Part shown: positions 1 to 5,221 of the stretch, in pieces
Numbering within the stretch: the stretch's first letter is position 1
Layout of the letters: each line of letters starts with the position of its first letter
Assembly (NCBI GenBank): GCA_014379815.1
Contig: JACMLA010000520.1
Span: forward strand, 1-5,221
Direction: 5' to 3'
Length of the DNA stretch: 5,221 nucleotides
Origin: Bryobacteraceae bacterium
GTDB taxonomy: Bacteria > Acidobacteriota > Terriglobia > Bryobacterales > Bryobacteraceae
Program-made: the position numbers and the translations under genes
The notes under the pieces: generated by a model
Told to the model about the DNA's origin: nothing
The model's input: only the letters and a program-made list of their open reading frames with translations
The model's database searches: none

Positions 1-488
1 ACACCGAGCCCGCCGCCTCCGATTGCCGAAGCTATCGTCGCTGTTCCGATCGTTGTTACGGTAGCAATCCGGATGCCCGCCGTTATGGATGGAATCGCCA
101 GAGGCAGTTCCACTTGAAACAGGACCTGGCGCCCTGTCATGCCCATTGCGATTGCCGACTCCCGGACGGATTTATCGACTCCCGCTATCCCGACGATCGC
201 GTTTCGTAAGAGCGGCAACAAGGCGTAAAGAACAAGTACCGTCACCGCTGTTCGTTTACCGATCCCTCCAATCAGCGGGAGTGGCAGGAGCAGACCAAAA
301 AGCGCGAGGCTAGGAACGGCCTGCGTGATATTTGCCGCGTTCAGGGCTATGCGGCTGGCGAGAGGTCTGCGACTCAGCCACACGGCCGATGGTAGTGCGA
401 TAACGATAGCGATGGAGATCGCAAGCAGGGTCAGGAAGAGATGTTCTGCGGCAAGGGAGAGTACTTCCTCCCAGAGTTCGGCGGTCAT
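1..488 (-). CDS. Opu-type ABC transporter permease, 3' end cut by window edge
   Basis: This is the membrane subunit of an importer of the glycine betaine/carnitine/choline (OpuBB/OpuCB, YehW/YehY) family in the inner membrane. Reading from the ATG at 488 gives 162 residues with no stop before the edge. Visible family hallmarks are EHLFLTLLAI near residues 15-24, the QAVPSLALFGLL block (56-67), the VLYALLPLLRN block (86-96), an EAA coupling loop starting at E110 with AMGMTGRQ and ending VELPLAIP (about 110-133), and AGIRIATVTTIG followed by IGGGGLG (about 137-162). Hydrophobic stretches near 15-38, 52-76, 79-100 and 126-155 are the likely membrane helices. The ATG overlaps the ATPase stop as ATGA, which indicates translational coupling. 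Standalone permeases of this family have about 210-220 residues. Some members are fused to a C-terminal substrate-binding domain and reach about 500. Which form this is cannot be seen here. The family call is firm; the substrate is unknown. Confidence 0.93.
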   Translation of the reverse strand, partial: MTAELWEEVLSLAAEHLFLTLLAISIAIVIALPSAVWLSRRPLASRIALNAANITQAVPSLALFGLLLPLPLIGGIGKRTAVTVLVLYALLPLLRNAIVGIAGVDKSVRESAIAMGMTGRQVLFQVELPLAIPSITAGIRIATVTTIGTATIASAIGGGGLG

Positions 489-1213
489 GCTGCCTGTTCG
501 AGGCTGGCTCGAAATGCCTTGACTTCGCTTGACCCAGCGGAGAGAAACTCGTCGGGTGTCCCCAGAAACTCAAGCATTCCATCCATTAACAGAGCAATCC
601 GCGTCGCCATCATCAGCGCTTCCCGCACGTCGTGAGTCACGAAGAGTGAAGTCTTCCGCAGCTCATTCCGCAACTGCCGGAATTGCTTCTGCAGATCGAA
701 TCTGGTGATAGGGTCGAGAGCTCCAAAGGGCTCGTCGAGAAGCAGCAGAGCCGGGTCGGCGGCAAGAGCTCTGGCGATGCCGATACGCTGACGCTGTCCT
801 CCGGAGAGTTCCCGGGGATAGCGACCTGCGTAGTCCTCCGGAGTAAGTCCGACTAAGTTCAGAAGCTCACTTACTCGCGTTTCGATTCGACTCTCTGGCC
901 ATTTCTCAAGACGCGGCACAAGACCGACATTCTGGGCGACCGTGAAGTGAGGAAACAGCCCGGCATCCTGAATCACATAACCGATTTTGCGCCGCGTCCG
1001 GATCAGATCCAGGCGCTGTAGTGACTCACCGTTGAACAGGACGTCGCCTGAGGAGGGAACCAGCAAACCGTTGGCGCAGCGGAGCAGACTGGTCTTGCCT
1101 GAGCCGGACCTTCCAAGCAGAACGATGGTCTCGCCCTCTTCCAGCTTCAGGCTTACGCCGCGCAGTATCTTGCGGTTTCCCAGAGTCAGTGCGATGTCGC
1201 GGAACTCCAGCAT
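485..1213 (-). CDS. ABC transporter ATP-binding protein, OpuCA/ProV-like, without CBS domains
   Basis: This 242-residue nucleotide-binding subunit powers the adjacent permease. All core motifs are present: Walker A GRSGSGKT (34-41), Q-loop Q82 in YVIQDAGLFPH, signature LSGGQ (136-140), Walker B LLLLDE ending D160-E161, D-loop ALD (165-167) and switch H194 in VTHD. The wording IGYVIQ-x-x-GLFPH is typical of the glycine betaine/carnitine/choline branch. An aromatic A-loop residue ahead of Walker A is not obvious. OpuCA and ProV proteins usually have about 380-400 residues, with a C-terminal pair of CBS domains linked to osmotic or nucleotide sensing. This protein ends soon after the ABC domain, so that regulatory module is absent. 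The ATG at 1213 shares one base with the upstream reductase stop (TGATG), and the gene's own stop overlaps the permease start, so all three are probably co-translated. No strong Shine-Dalgarno is visible, consistent with coupling. The transported substrate cannot be read from this subunit. Confidence 0.95.
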   Translation of the reverse strand: MLEFRDIALTLGNRKILRGVSLKLEEGETIVLLGRSGSGKTSLLRCANGLLVPSSGDVLFNGESLQRLDLIRTRRKIGYVIQDAGLFPHFTVAQNVGLVPRLEKWPESRIETRVSELLNLVGLTPEDYAGRYPRELSGGQRQRIGIARALAADPALLLLDEPFGALDPITRFDLQKQFRQLRNELRKTSLFVTHDVREALMMATRIALLMDGMLEFLGTPDEFLSAGSSEVKAFRASLEQAA

Positions 1214-2511
1214 CAGAGCATGTACTGCGTGTCGGATCCGTGCGTTGGGTATGCGAACAGAGTGGACTTCAGGGTGGATGCGGTGAGCCCAGCCTGGATC
1301 GCGAGCGCAAACACATTGATGTGCTCGTCCGCACTGTCGCCATACAAGTGGGCTCCGAGAATCTTTTCCGTTCCGCGCTCCAGAATCACCTTATACCCGG
1401 ACGATCGTTGTGCAATTCGTTTCGAGGAATACCAGCCCGAAGAGTCGCCAGTGCGAACTTCAAAGTCTAAGTTTCGCTTGCGGCATTCGGCTTCGACTAG
1501 ACCAGCGGAAGCGAGTGGAGGCGTCGTGAAGACCACCGAGGCCACTCCTGTAAAGGAGACCGACTCACTGCCTGGTGCGAGCAGATTTTTGGACACAACC
1601 CGGCCTTCATATCCCGCTACAGGTGTCAGCTGCGGCGCACCGGAACCCGAACAATCTCCGGCGGCATAGAAATTTGGGTTGCTCGTACTCCGGAGGTACT
1701 CGTCGACGACCACGCCCGTTTTGTCCACTTCCACACCGGCTGCGGGTAGGTCCATGTGATCAAGATTCGGCTTACGTCCCGCGGCATGGACCCACGTTGC
1801 GCCGTCTGCAGGAATGTGGTCCACCGATGTCTCCAGCTTCAGCGTAATGCCGAGCTGGCGCGTGTCAGCTACCAGTTGGTCTACAAGTTCGGGCTCAAAG
1901 TGTTCCAGAGGGCGTTTCCCTCTGTGGATGATGGACACCCTCGATCCACATCGCGCAGCGAGGTGAGCGAATTCGAAGGCTATATAGCCGCCACCGACGA
2001 AGTTCATCACAGGCGGCAAATCCGCCATTTCCAGGAAGTCATCACTGGTAATGAGGTTCTCTTCTCCGGGAATTCCCATTGGAACCGGCGTGGCACCGGC
2101 ACATATGGCCGCATGGCGAAAGCCGATACGTTCGCCGCCGATTTCCACAGCATCGGAAGCGACAAAGCGGGCGGCTCCGTGGAAAAGCGTAATGCCCTCT
2201 GCCTCGAGTGTTTTCTCAGTGGAGGCAGGTACAGGGTCTGTAAAGGTCTTCTTGAATGCCATCAGGGCGCGCCAGTCGATTTTCACGTCTGGTGCCTGCA
2301 AGCCAAGAGGCTTGAGACGCTGTATCGCATCGAAGACGCTCGAAACGCCTACCAGAACCTTTTTGGGATCACAGCCGCGATTGGCACAAGTACCGCCAAA
2401 GGGCCGGTCATCGACCACAGCCACGGACCAGCCGGCGGCGCGACAGGGATAGGCGACAGCCTTGGCTGAGGAGCCGGTACCGATGACAAGGAGATCGAAG
2501 TCACGAGCCAT
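1213..2511 (-). CDS. Class I FAD-dependent pyridine nucleotide-disulfide oxidoreductase (glutathione reductase/mercuric reductase-like)
   Basis: This is a predicted cytoplasmic homodimeric flavoenzyme of 432 residues that passes electrons from NAD(P)H through FAD to a redox-active disulfide. Seen in order: FAD-binding VIGTGSSA (9-16, with Ala where the last Gly is usual), redox-active GGTCANRGCDPKK with C42 and C47, the pyridine-nucleotide Rossmann motif GGGYIAFE (173-180), HAAGRKPN (242-249), the second FAD motif AAGDC (283-287) and the C-terminal dimerisation domain. Basic residues in HRGKRPL (196-202) resemble the NADPH-selecting arginines of glutathione reductase, so NADPH is the likelier donor (inference). 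Two oddities stand out. The segment between T228 and H242 is about 18 residues shorter than in typical relatives. The C-terminal His-Pro-Thr and Glu of glutathione reductase are replaced by Y421-P-T and D427. No mercuric-reductase N-terminal metal-binding domain is present. The start is the ATG at 2511, immediately ahead of the FAD fold; no Shine-Dalgarno is evident. The physiological substrate is unknown. Automatic names such as dihydrolipoamide dehydrogenase or mercuric reductase would be over-specific. Confidence 0.93.
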   Translation of the reverse strand: MARDFDLLVIGTGSSAKAVAYPCRAAGWSVAVVDDRPFGGTCANRGCDPKKVLVGVSSVFDAIQRLKPLGLQAPDVKIDWRALMAFKKTFTDPVPASTEKTLEAEGITLFHGAARFVASDAVEIGGERIGFRHAAICAGATPVPMGIPGEENLITSDDFLEMADLPPVMNFVGGGYIAFEFAHLAARCGSRVSIIHRGKRPLEHFEPELVDQLVADTRQLGITLKLETSVDHIPADGATWVHAAGRKPNLDHMDLPAAGVEVDKTGVVVDEYLRSTSNPNFYAAGDCSGSGAPQLTPVAGYEGRVVSKNLLAPGSESVSFTGVASVVFTTPPLASAGLVEAECRKRNLDFEVRTGDSSGWYSSKRIAQRSSGYKVILERGTEKILGAHLYGDSADEHINVFALAIQAGLTASTLKSTLFAYPTHGSDTQYML

Positions 2512-2552
2512 AAGGGAGTAAAACCAGCTTACATGCCCCGTGAGGTCACTAA

Positions 2553-3554
2553 CTATGCCGGAGAGCTCAGCACGGCTTCGATCTGCCGGTTGATCTGGCC
2601 GCCGGCGAACTCAGAGGCAACGCGTATGGCATTTTTGATCGCGTTAGGGTTGGACCGGCCGTGGCAGATGATGCATACTCCACGAACCCCCAGCAACGGC
2701 GCTCCGCCAAACTCGGAGTAGTCGACACGTTTGCGAAACTCACCAAAGGCGGACTTCGAAAGCAGGTAACCGACTCGTCGGACCAGCGTTGCCCGGAGCG
2801 ACTCCTGCAGCATCTGCTTGATGACGTCCACAATGCCTTCGCTGACTTTCAACGCGACGTTGCCTGTAAAGCCATCGCAGACGATCACATCCGCCTTGCC
2901 GGAGAACAAATCCCGCCCTTCGACGTTGCCGATAAAATTCAGCGGAAGGCATTTCAGGAGAGGCGTGGCTGCCCGGGTCAGGTCGTTTCCTTTGTGCTCT
3001 TCTTCCCCGATCGAAAGCAATCCGACTTTCGGATTCACGGTCTTAAAAATAATGCGCGAGTAGATGTCGCCCATCGTCGCAAATTGCGCCAGCATTCTCG
3101 GGTCGCAATCCACGTTTGCACCGACGTCAACCATTACCGCTGGTGTGCCTTTGATAGTTGGGAAGACGGACGCGAGTGCGGGGCGGTGCACTCCCGGTAC
3201 GACACCTTGCACGATCTTGGCAGTAGCCATGACGGCACCGGTGTTTCCTGCTGAGACGACACCGTGGGCGAGACCGTCGCGCACGAGGCGGGAACTGACC
3301 CGCATGGAAGAATCTTTTTTGAGGCGAACAGCACGGGCAGCGCTGTCGTGCATCGTAATGAACTCGCTGGCGTGGTGTATCGAGATAGGGAGAGAATCCC
3401 ATTTGCCATGGGTGGCAAGTTCCCGGCGAATGATGTCTTCAGGGCCGACCAGAACAACACGGACACCCAGAGTTCTAACGGCCTCGAGAGCGCCGCTGAC
3501 CTCTGCTTTGGGACAGTCATCGCTGCCCATAGCGTCTACGGCGATTGTCAACAC
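2553..3554 (-). CDS. plsX: Phosphate acyltransferase PlsX
   Basis: PlsX converts acyl-ACP and inorganic phosphate to acyl-phosphate, the donor used by PlsY for the first acylation of glycerol-3-phosphate in phospholipid synthesis. It acts peripherally at the inner membrane. The 333-residue length is normal. Family motifs in order are IAVDAMGSD (4-12), KKDSSM (79-84), SAGNTGA (101-107), VDVGAN (142-147), GNVEGRD (209-215), CDGFTGN (226-232), [12 protein letters not shown] (279-290) and CHGRSN (297-302). The N-terminal motif is usually MGGD followed by x-A-P; here it reads MGSD followed by D-C-P, a mild variation. The start is the GTG at 3554, 20 bp after the rpmF stop; it places the IAVDAMG strand at the very N terminus, as in relatives. 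No clear Shine-Dalgarno precedes it, so read-through coupling from rpmF is likely. The order yceD-rpmF-plsX is widely conserved and supports the assignment. The usual fabH neighbour is missing downstream. Confidence 0.98.
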   Translation of the reverse strand: MLTIAVDAMGSDDCPKAEVSGALEAVRTLGVRVVLVGPEDIIRRELATHGKWDSLPISIHHASEFITMHDSAARAVRLKKDSSMRVSSRLVRDGLAHGVVSAGNTGAVMATAKIVQGVVPGVHRPALASVFPTIKGTPAVMVDVGANVDCDPRMLAQFATMGDIYSRIIFKTVNPKVGLLSIGEEEHKGNDLTRAATPLLKCLPLNFIGNVEGRDLFSGKADVIVCDGFTGNVALKVSEGIVDVIKQMLQESLRATLVRRVGYLLSKSAFGEFRKRVDYSEFGGAPLLGVRGVCIICHGRSNPNAIKNAIRVASEFAGGQINRQIEAVLSSPA

Positions 3555-3574
3555 GGGCGGATGGCCGGAGTCGT

Positions 3575-3757
3575 CTACTGTTCTGCGACTTCGATTACTT
3601 CACGACCCTTATACTGACCGCACTTGGGACAGGCGCGGTGGGGCAGTTTAGGCTCGTGGCAGTTCGGGCACTCGGCCACGCCAGGGATCCGGAGGTGGTC
3701 ATGAGCGCGACGCGTTGAAGTACGGCGCTTGGAGTGTCTGCGTTTCGGATTCGGCAT
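3575..3757 (-). CDS. rpmF: 50S ribosomal protein L32, zinc-binding form
   Basis: This is the small basic protein bL32 of the large ribosomal subunit. The 60-residue protein begins [20 protein letters not shown], the classic L32 N-terminal extension, and carries a zinc ribbon with C30-x2-C33 and C43-x2-C46. All four cysteines are present, so this is the zinc-containing (C+) type and not the cysteine-free paralogue that some bacteria make under zinc limitation. The ATG at 3757 is preceded by a good Shine-Dalgarno. The gene sits 60 bp after yceD and 20 bp before plsX, in the conserved order. Length and sequence are entirely normal. Confidence 0.98.
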   Translation of the reverse strand: MPNPKRRHSKRRTSTRRAHDHLRIPGVAECPNCHEPKLPHRACPKCGQYKGREVIEVAEQ

Positions 3758-3761
3758 CTTA

Positions 3762-3770
3762 CTTCCTTCT
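3762..3770 (-). promoter_or_regulatory. Shine-Dalgarno of rpmF
   Basis: AGAAGGAAG on the minus strand contains AAGGA (3768-3764) ending 6 nt before the ATG at 3757. This is the clearest internal ribosome-binding site in the cluster and fixes the L32 start. The downstream plsX, reductase, ATPase and permease genes lack anything comparable. Confidence 0.8.
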
Positions 3771-3799
3771 GATTATTTCGGTTTCGCCCCTGAATGTCA

Positions 3800-3815
3800 G
3801 GTTCGGTCGCGAACC
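3800..3815. other. Small intercistronic inverted repeat between yceD and rpmF
   Basis: GGTTCG and CGAACC form a perfect 6-bp stem around a 4-base loop, starting 2 bases after the yceD stop. No T-run follows on the minus strand, so it does not look like an intrinsic terminator. It could be an mRNA processing or stability element, or chance. Confidence 0.4.
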
Positions 3816-3817
3816 GA

Positions 3818-4351
3818 TTACTGGATTGTTCGGAGACTCCGCAGGGCGGCCCAGCGGTCGTCAATTCGTTCACTAGTACACTCGCAGTGGCCGTTATTGC
3901 GGTTTTGGCCGCACTGCGGACAGATGCCAGCGCAATTTTCATCGCAGATCAGGTGCATGGGCAGCGCGAGCAAAATGTGCTCCCGCAAAACGTCTGTAAG
4001 TTCCATCCCATCCCCGTCGTAGAATCCGATCTCGGCCTCGCCTGCGTCTATCGCGACTTCGCTGGGCAGTGGACCCTTTGGAGCCGGACGATAAAACAGG
4101 TCGAAAGACCCGGTAAGGGGATAGTGGACCGGTTCAAGGCACCGATCGCACTGCATATCGAACTCCACGCTCAGGTTGCCGCGAACCCGAATCTCGCCCA
4201 AAGTGTTACTGAGGAGTTCGGCCTCTCCCTCTGCGTGCAGGGCACCAATCTGGTTTAAACCGGTGTCGCTGAAGTCTACCGCACCAGCGGCCAGATCTTC
4301 CTGAAAGCGAACCTTCCGGAGTTCAAGCTCCTGAACACTGAAAAACAACAC
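3818..4351 (-). CDS. yceD: YceD/DUF177 family protein, Cys-rich form
   Basis: This DUF177 protein is the usual upstream partner of rpmF. YceD homologues have been linked to 23S rRNA accumulation and ribosome assembly in bacteria and plastids; the exact activity here is inferred from the family. The 177 residues contain the central Q-C68-D-R-C71-L motif and a C-terminal cluster C136, C140, C144, C147, C156 and C158 (LPMHLIC, then CAGICPQCGQN, then CEC). This is followed by DDRWAALRSL, which matches the family's typical Asp-Arg-x-x-x-Leu ending. The paired cysteines suggest zinc binding; E. coli YceD lacks much of this cluster. The longest reading starts at GTG 4351, but the adjacent TTG (4348-4346) lies at a better distance from the strong GGAGG, so the true start may be one codon later. 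It is the first gene of the leftward cluster, with a good sigma-70-like promoter just upstream. Confidence 0.93.
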   Translation of the reverse strand: MLFFSVQELELRKVRFQEDLAAGAVDFSDTGLNQIGALHAEGEAELLSNTLGEIRVRGNLSVEFDMQCDRCLEPVHYPLTGSFDLFYRPAPKGPLPSEVAIDAGEAEIGFYDGDGMELTDVLREHILLALPMHLICDENCAGICPQCGQNRNNGHCECTSERIDDRWAALRSLRTIQ

Positions 4352-4354
4352 ACA

Positions 4355-4359
4355 CCTCC
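4355..4359 (-). promoter_or_regulatory. Shine-Dalgarno GGAGG of yceD (decides start)
   Basis: GGAGG on the minus strand is only 3 nt from the GTG at 4351 and 6 nt from the in-frame TTG at 4348. Normal spacing of 5-9 nt favours the TTG, whereas GTG is the longer reading. The difference is one residue. Confidence 0.75.
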
Positions 4360-4368
4360 ACCGACGCG

Positions 4369-4398
4369 TTTAGGGCGCGATGAAAACCTCAGTATAAC
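4369..4398 (+). promoter_or_regulatory. Possible weak promoter for the DUF72 gene
   Basis: On the plus strand TATAAC (4393-4398) matches the -10 consensus at five of six positions and is offset by only two bases from the minus-strand -10 of the yceD promoter. The best upstream -35 candidates, TTTAGG (4369-4374) or TTAGGG (4370-4375), are poor. Transcription would start near 4405 and leave a leader of about 19 nt. It is plausible because the gene needs a promoter here or inside yceD, but evidence is limited. Confidence 0.4.
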
Positions 4399-4419
4399 AA
4401 CCCGGTTAGGATATGGAAA
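4391..4419 (-). promoter_or_regulatory. Sigma-70-like promoter for the yceD-rpmF-plsX cluster
   Basis: On the minus strand TTTCCA (4419-4414) and TATACT (4396-4391) are separated by exactly 17 bp. The -10 matches TATAAT at five of six positions and the -35 matches TTGACA at four of six. Transcription would begin near 4384 and give a leader of about 30 nt before yceD. The -35 overlaps the ribosome-binding region of the divergent DUF72 gene. Spacing and placement support it; no start-site data are available. Confidence 0.65.
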
Positions 4420-4423
4420 GCCT

Positions 4424-5185
4424 ATGCCCTCCGATGAGCCACAACTCTTTGCCGGAACCTCAGGATTTGCCTATCCAGCCTGGAAGCCTGGTTTCTATCC
4501 GGCAGATGTCCCAGCCAAACGATTCCTGCAGCATTATGCTTCGCGATTAAACAGTACTGAGATCAACTATACGTACCGTCGGCTGCCGACGCCGAAGTCG
4601 CTCGGTGATTGGGTTGAGAGCACCCCGGCCGAGTTTGTCTTCTCGCTGAAAGCGCATATGAAGCTGACACATGTGCTCCGGCTAAAGGATTGCAGCAGCT
4701 TTCTCGAGGTTTTCCTGAAGGCCGTGGATCCTCTGAGAGTGGTCCGGCGCCTCGGCCCGATTCTGTTTCAGCTGCCACCAAACCTGAAGGCCGATACCAG
4801 TCTGCTGGCCGACTTCGTCGCTCTTCTGCCGCAGGACATGCGGTTCGCTTTTGAATTCCGCAACGCTTCGTGGCTGGTTGATGCGACCTACGAAGTACTC
4901 AGCAGCCGGGGTATCTGCCTGTGTCTGGCTGAATCGGACACGCTCGTAATTCCCCACGTTTTGACGTCGCCCTTCACATACTTCAGGCTCCGCAAAACTG
5001 AGTACGGTCCGGAAGAGCTGCAGAAGATTGGGGCTACGGCGGACAAACTCCTTAGCGAAGGCCGGGACATTTACTTGTATTTCAAGCATGAAGAGTCACC
5101 CGAAGGAGCGCTTTACGCGGAACAGGTCTTGCAGGCACATAGGGCTCTGGAAAACCAAACGAACCCAATTTCTGTTCGCGCCTGA
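4424..5185 (+). CDS. DUF72 (YecE-like) TIM-barrel protein
   Basis: This member of the DUF72/YecE family has 253 residues and is probably cytoplasmic, with no signal peptide or membrane segment. The fold is a TIM barrel, and no reaction is established for the family. Family motifs are clear: GTSGFAYPAWKPGFYP (11-26), E46-I-N48 followed by YTYRRLP, FSLKAHMKLTH (73-83, with K76), LGPILFQLPPN (110-120), FAFEFRNASW (141-150), and the late barrel strands YFRLRKTEYG and YLYFKHEESPEGALYA. The last segment often reads YxYFNN in relatives; here it is YLYFKH. Length is normal. The ATG at 4424 has only a weak purine-rich stretch (GGAAAG, 4415-4420) in front. Another ATG at 4413 is out of frame. The gene is transcribed away from the yceD cluster and shares its short promoter region. 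Its function with respect to its neighbours is unknown. Confidence 0.95.
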   Translation: MPSDEPQLFAGTSGFAYPAWKPGFYPADVPAKRFLQHYASRLNSTEINYTYRRLPTPKSLGDWVESTPAEFVFSLKAHMKLTHVLRLKDCSSFLEVFLKAVDPLRVVRRLGPILFQLPPNLKADTSLLADFVALLPQDMRFAFEFRNASWLVDATYEVLSSRGICLCLAESDTLVIPHVLTSPFTYFRLRKTEYGPEELQKIGATADKLLSEGRDIYLYFKHEESPEGALYAEQVLQAHRALENQTNPISVRA

Positions 5186-5221
5186 GGGCAAGCGTCCCAG
5201 TTTCGATCACCGGAACTCTGG
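5186..5221. other. Short region after the DUF72 gene, cut by the window edge
   Basis: Thirty-six bases follow the stop codon. CCAG near 5197 and CTGG at the very end, with TTC/GAA inside them, could form an imperfect hairpin. No T-run is visible before the window ends, so a terminator cannot be called. Confidence 0.3.

Noticed and set aside
89..635. Several short open frames on both strands at the left end
   Set aside because: The minus-strand permease reading from 488 to the edge accounts for positions 1-488, and the ATPase C terminus for the rest. The permease is easy to overlook because it has no stop inside the window.
1756..2469. 237-codon open frame on the plus strand opposite the reductase
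   Set aside because: It lies wholly inside a gene with complete catalytic motifs on the other strand. Its translation shows no recognisable domain, and long antisense frames are expected in GC-rich coding DNA.
1213..2511. Calling the reductase mercuric reductase (merA)
   Set aside because: It has the shared redox motif GGTCxNxGC, but it lacks the N-terminal metal-binding domain and the C-terminal Cys pair, and no mer genes are nearby.
2540..2549. GTGA-GG-TCAC inverted repeat between plsX and the reductase, as a possible operator
   Set aside because: The arms are only 4 bp, and it occurs once with no promoter beside it; such short repeats are common by chance.
2661..3254. 197-codon open frame on the plus strand opposite plsX
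   Set aside because: plsX is unmistakable on the minus strand. This frame has no recognisable motif or ribosome-binding signal.
3546..3551. Perfect TTGACA on the minus strand at the plsX start, as a promoter -35
   Set aside because: It encodes Leu-Thr of PlsX, and no acceptable -10 lies 16-18 bp downstream.
3064..3651. 195-codon open frame on the plus strand spanning the plsX start and most of rpmF
   Set aside because: It runs antisense across two certain genes and the gap between them, and its low-complexity Ser/Thr/Arg-rich translation is typical of a shadow frame.
3794..4258. 154-codon open frame on the plus strand opposite yceD
   Set aside because: The minus-strand frame has the full DUF177 cysteine pattern; the plus frame has no family features.

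Overview
This window looks like chromosomal DNA of a moderately GC-rich bacterium. It holds one long leftward (minus-strand) gene cluster and, at the right end, one divergent rightward gene. Tightly packed genes with GTG starts, overlapping stop/start codons and the conserved yceD-rpmF-plsX block all fit a free-living bacterium. The protein style, with a Cys-rich YceD and a four-Cys L32, would suit Acidobacteriota or a related soil phylum. That placement is a low-confidence impression, because no rRNA or tRNA is present.

Layout, following minus-strand transcription from right to left. A compact promoter region at about 4352-4423 separates the divergent DUF72/YecE-family gene (4424-5185, plus) from yceD/DUF177 (3818-4351). 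Next come rpmF (ribosomal protein L32, 3575-3757) and plsX (phosphate acyltransferase, 2553-3554). After a 41-bp gap comes a class I flavoprotein disulfide reductase (1213-2511). It is joined by a TGATG overlap to a short OpuCA/ProV-like ABC ATPase (485-1213). That gene is joined by an ATGA overlap to an Opu-type permease (488 down to the left edge), which the window cuts.

The first three genes are the widespread link between ribosome maturation and membrane lipid synthesis: YceD acts in 23S rRNA/ribosome biogenesis, L32 is a large-subunit protein, and PlsX makes acyl-phosphate for phospholipids. Where many bacteria continue with fabH/fabD, this cluster continues with a reductase and an osmoprotectant-type importer. 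The reductase, ATPase and permease overlap one another, so they are probably made together. The most interesting open question is whether they form a functional unit, for example import plus reduction of a small thiol or disulfide. The sequence suggests this but does not prove it.

I see no mobile element, CRISPR array, tRNA, rRNA or long repeat. No stretch above 100 bases lacks a gene.
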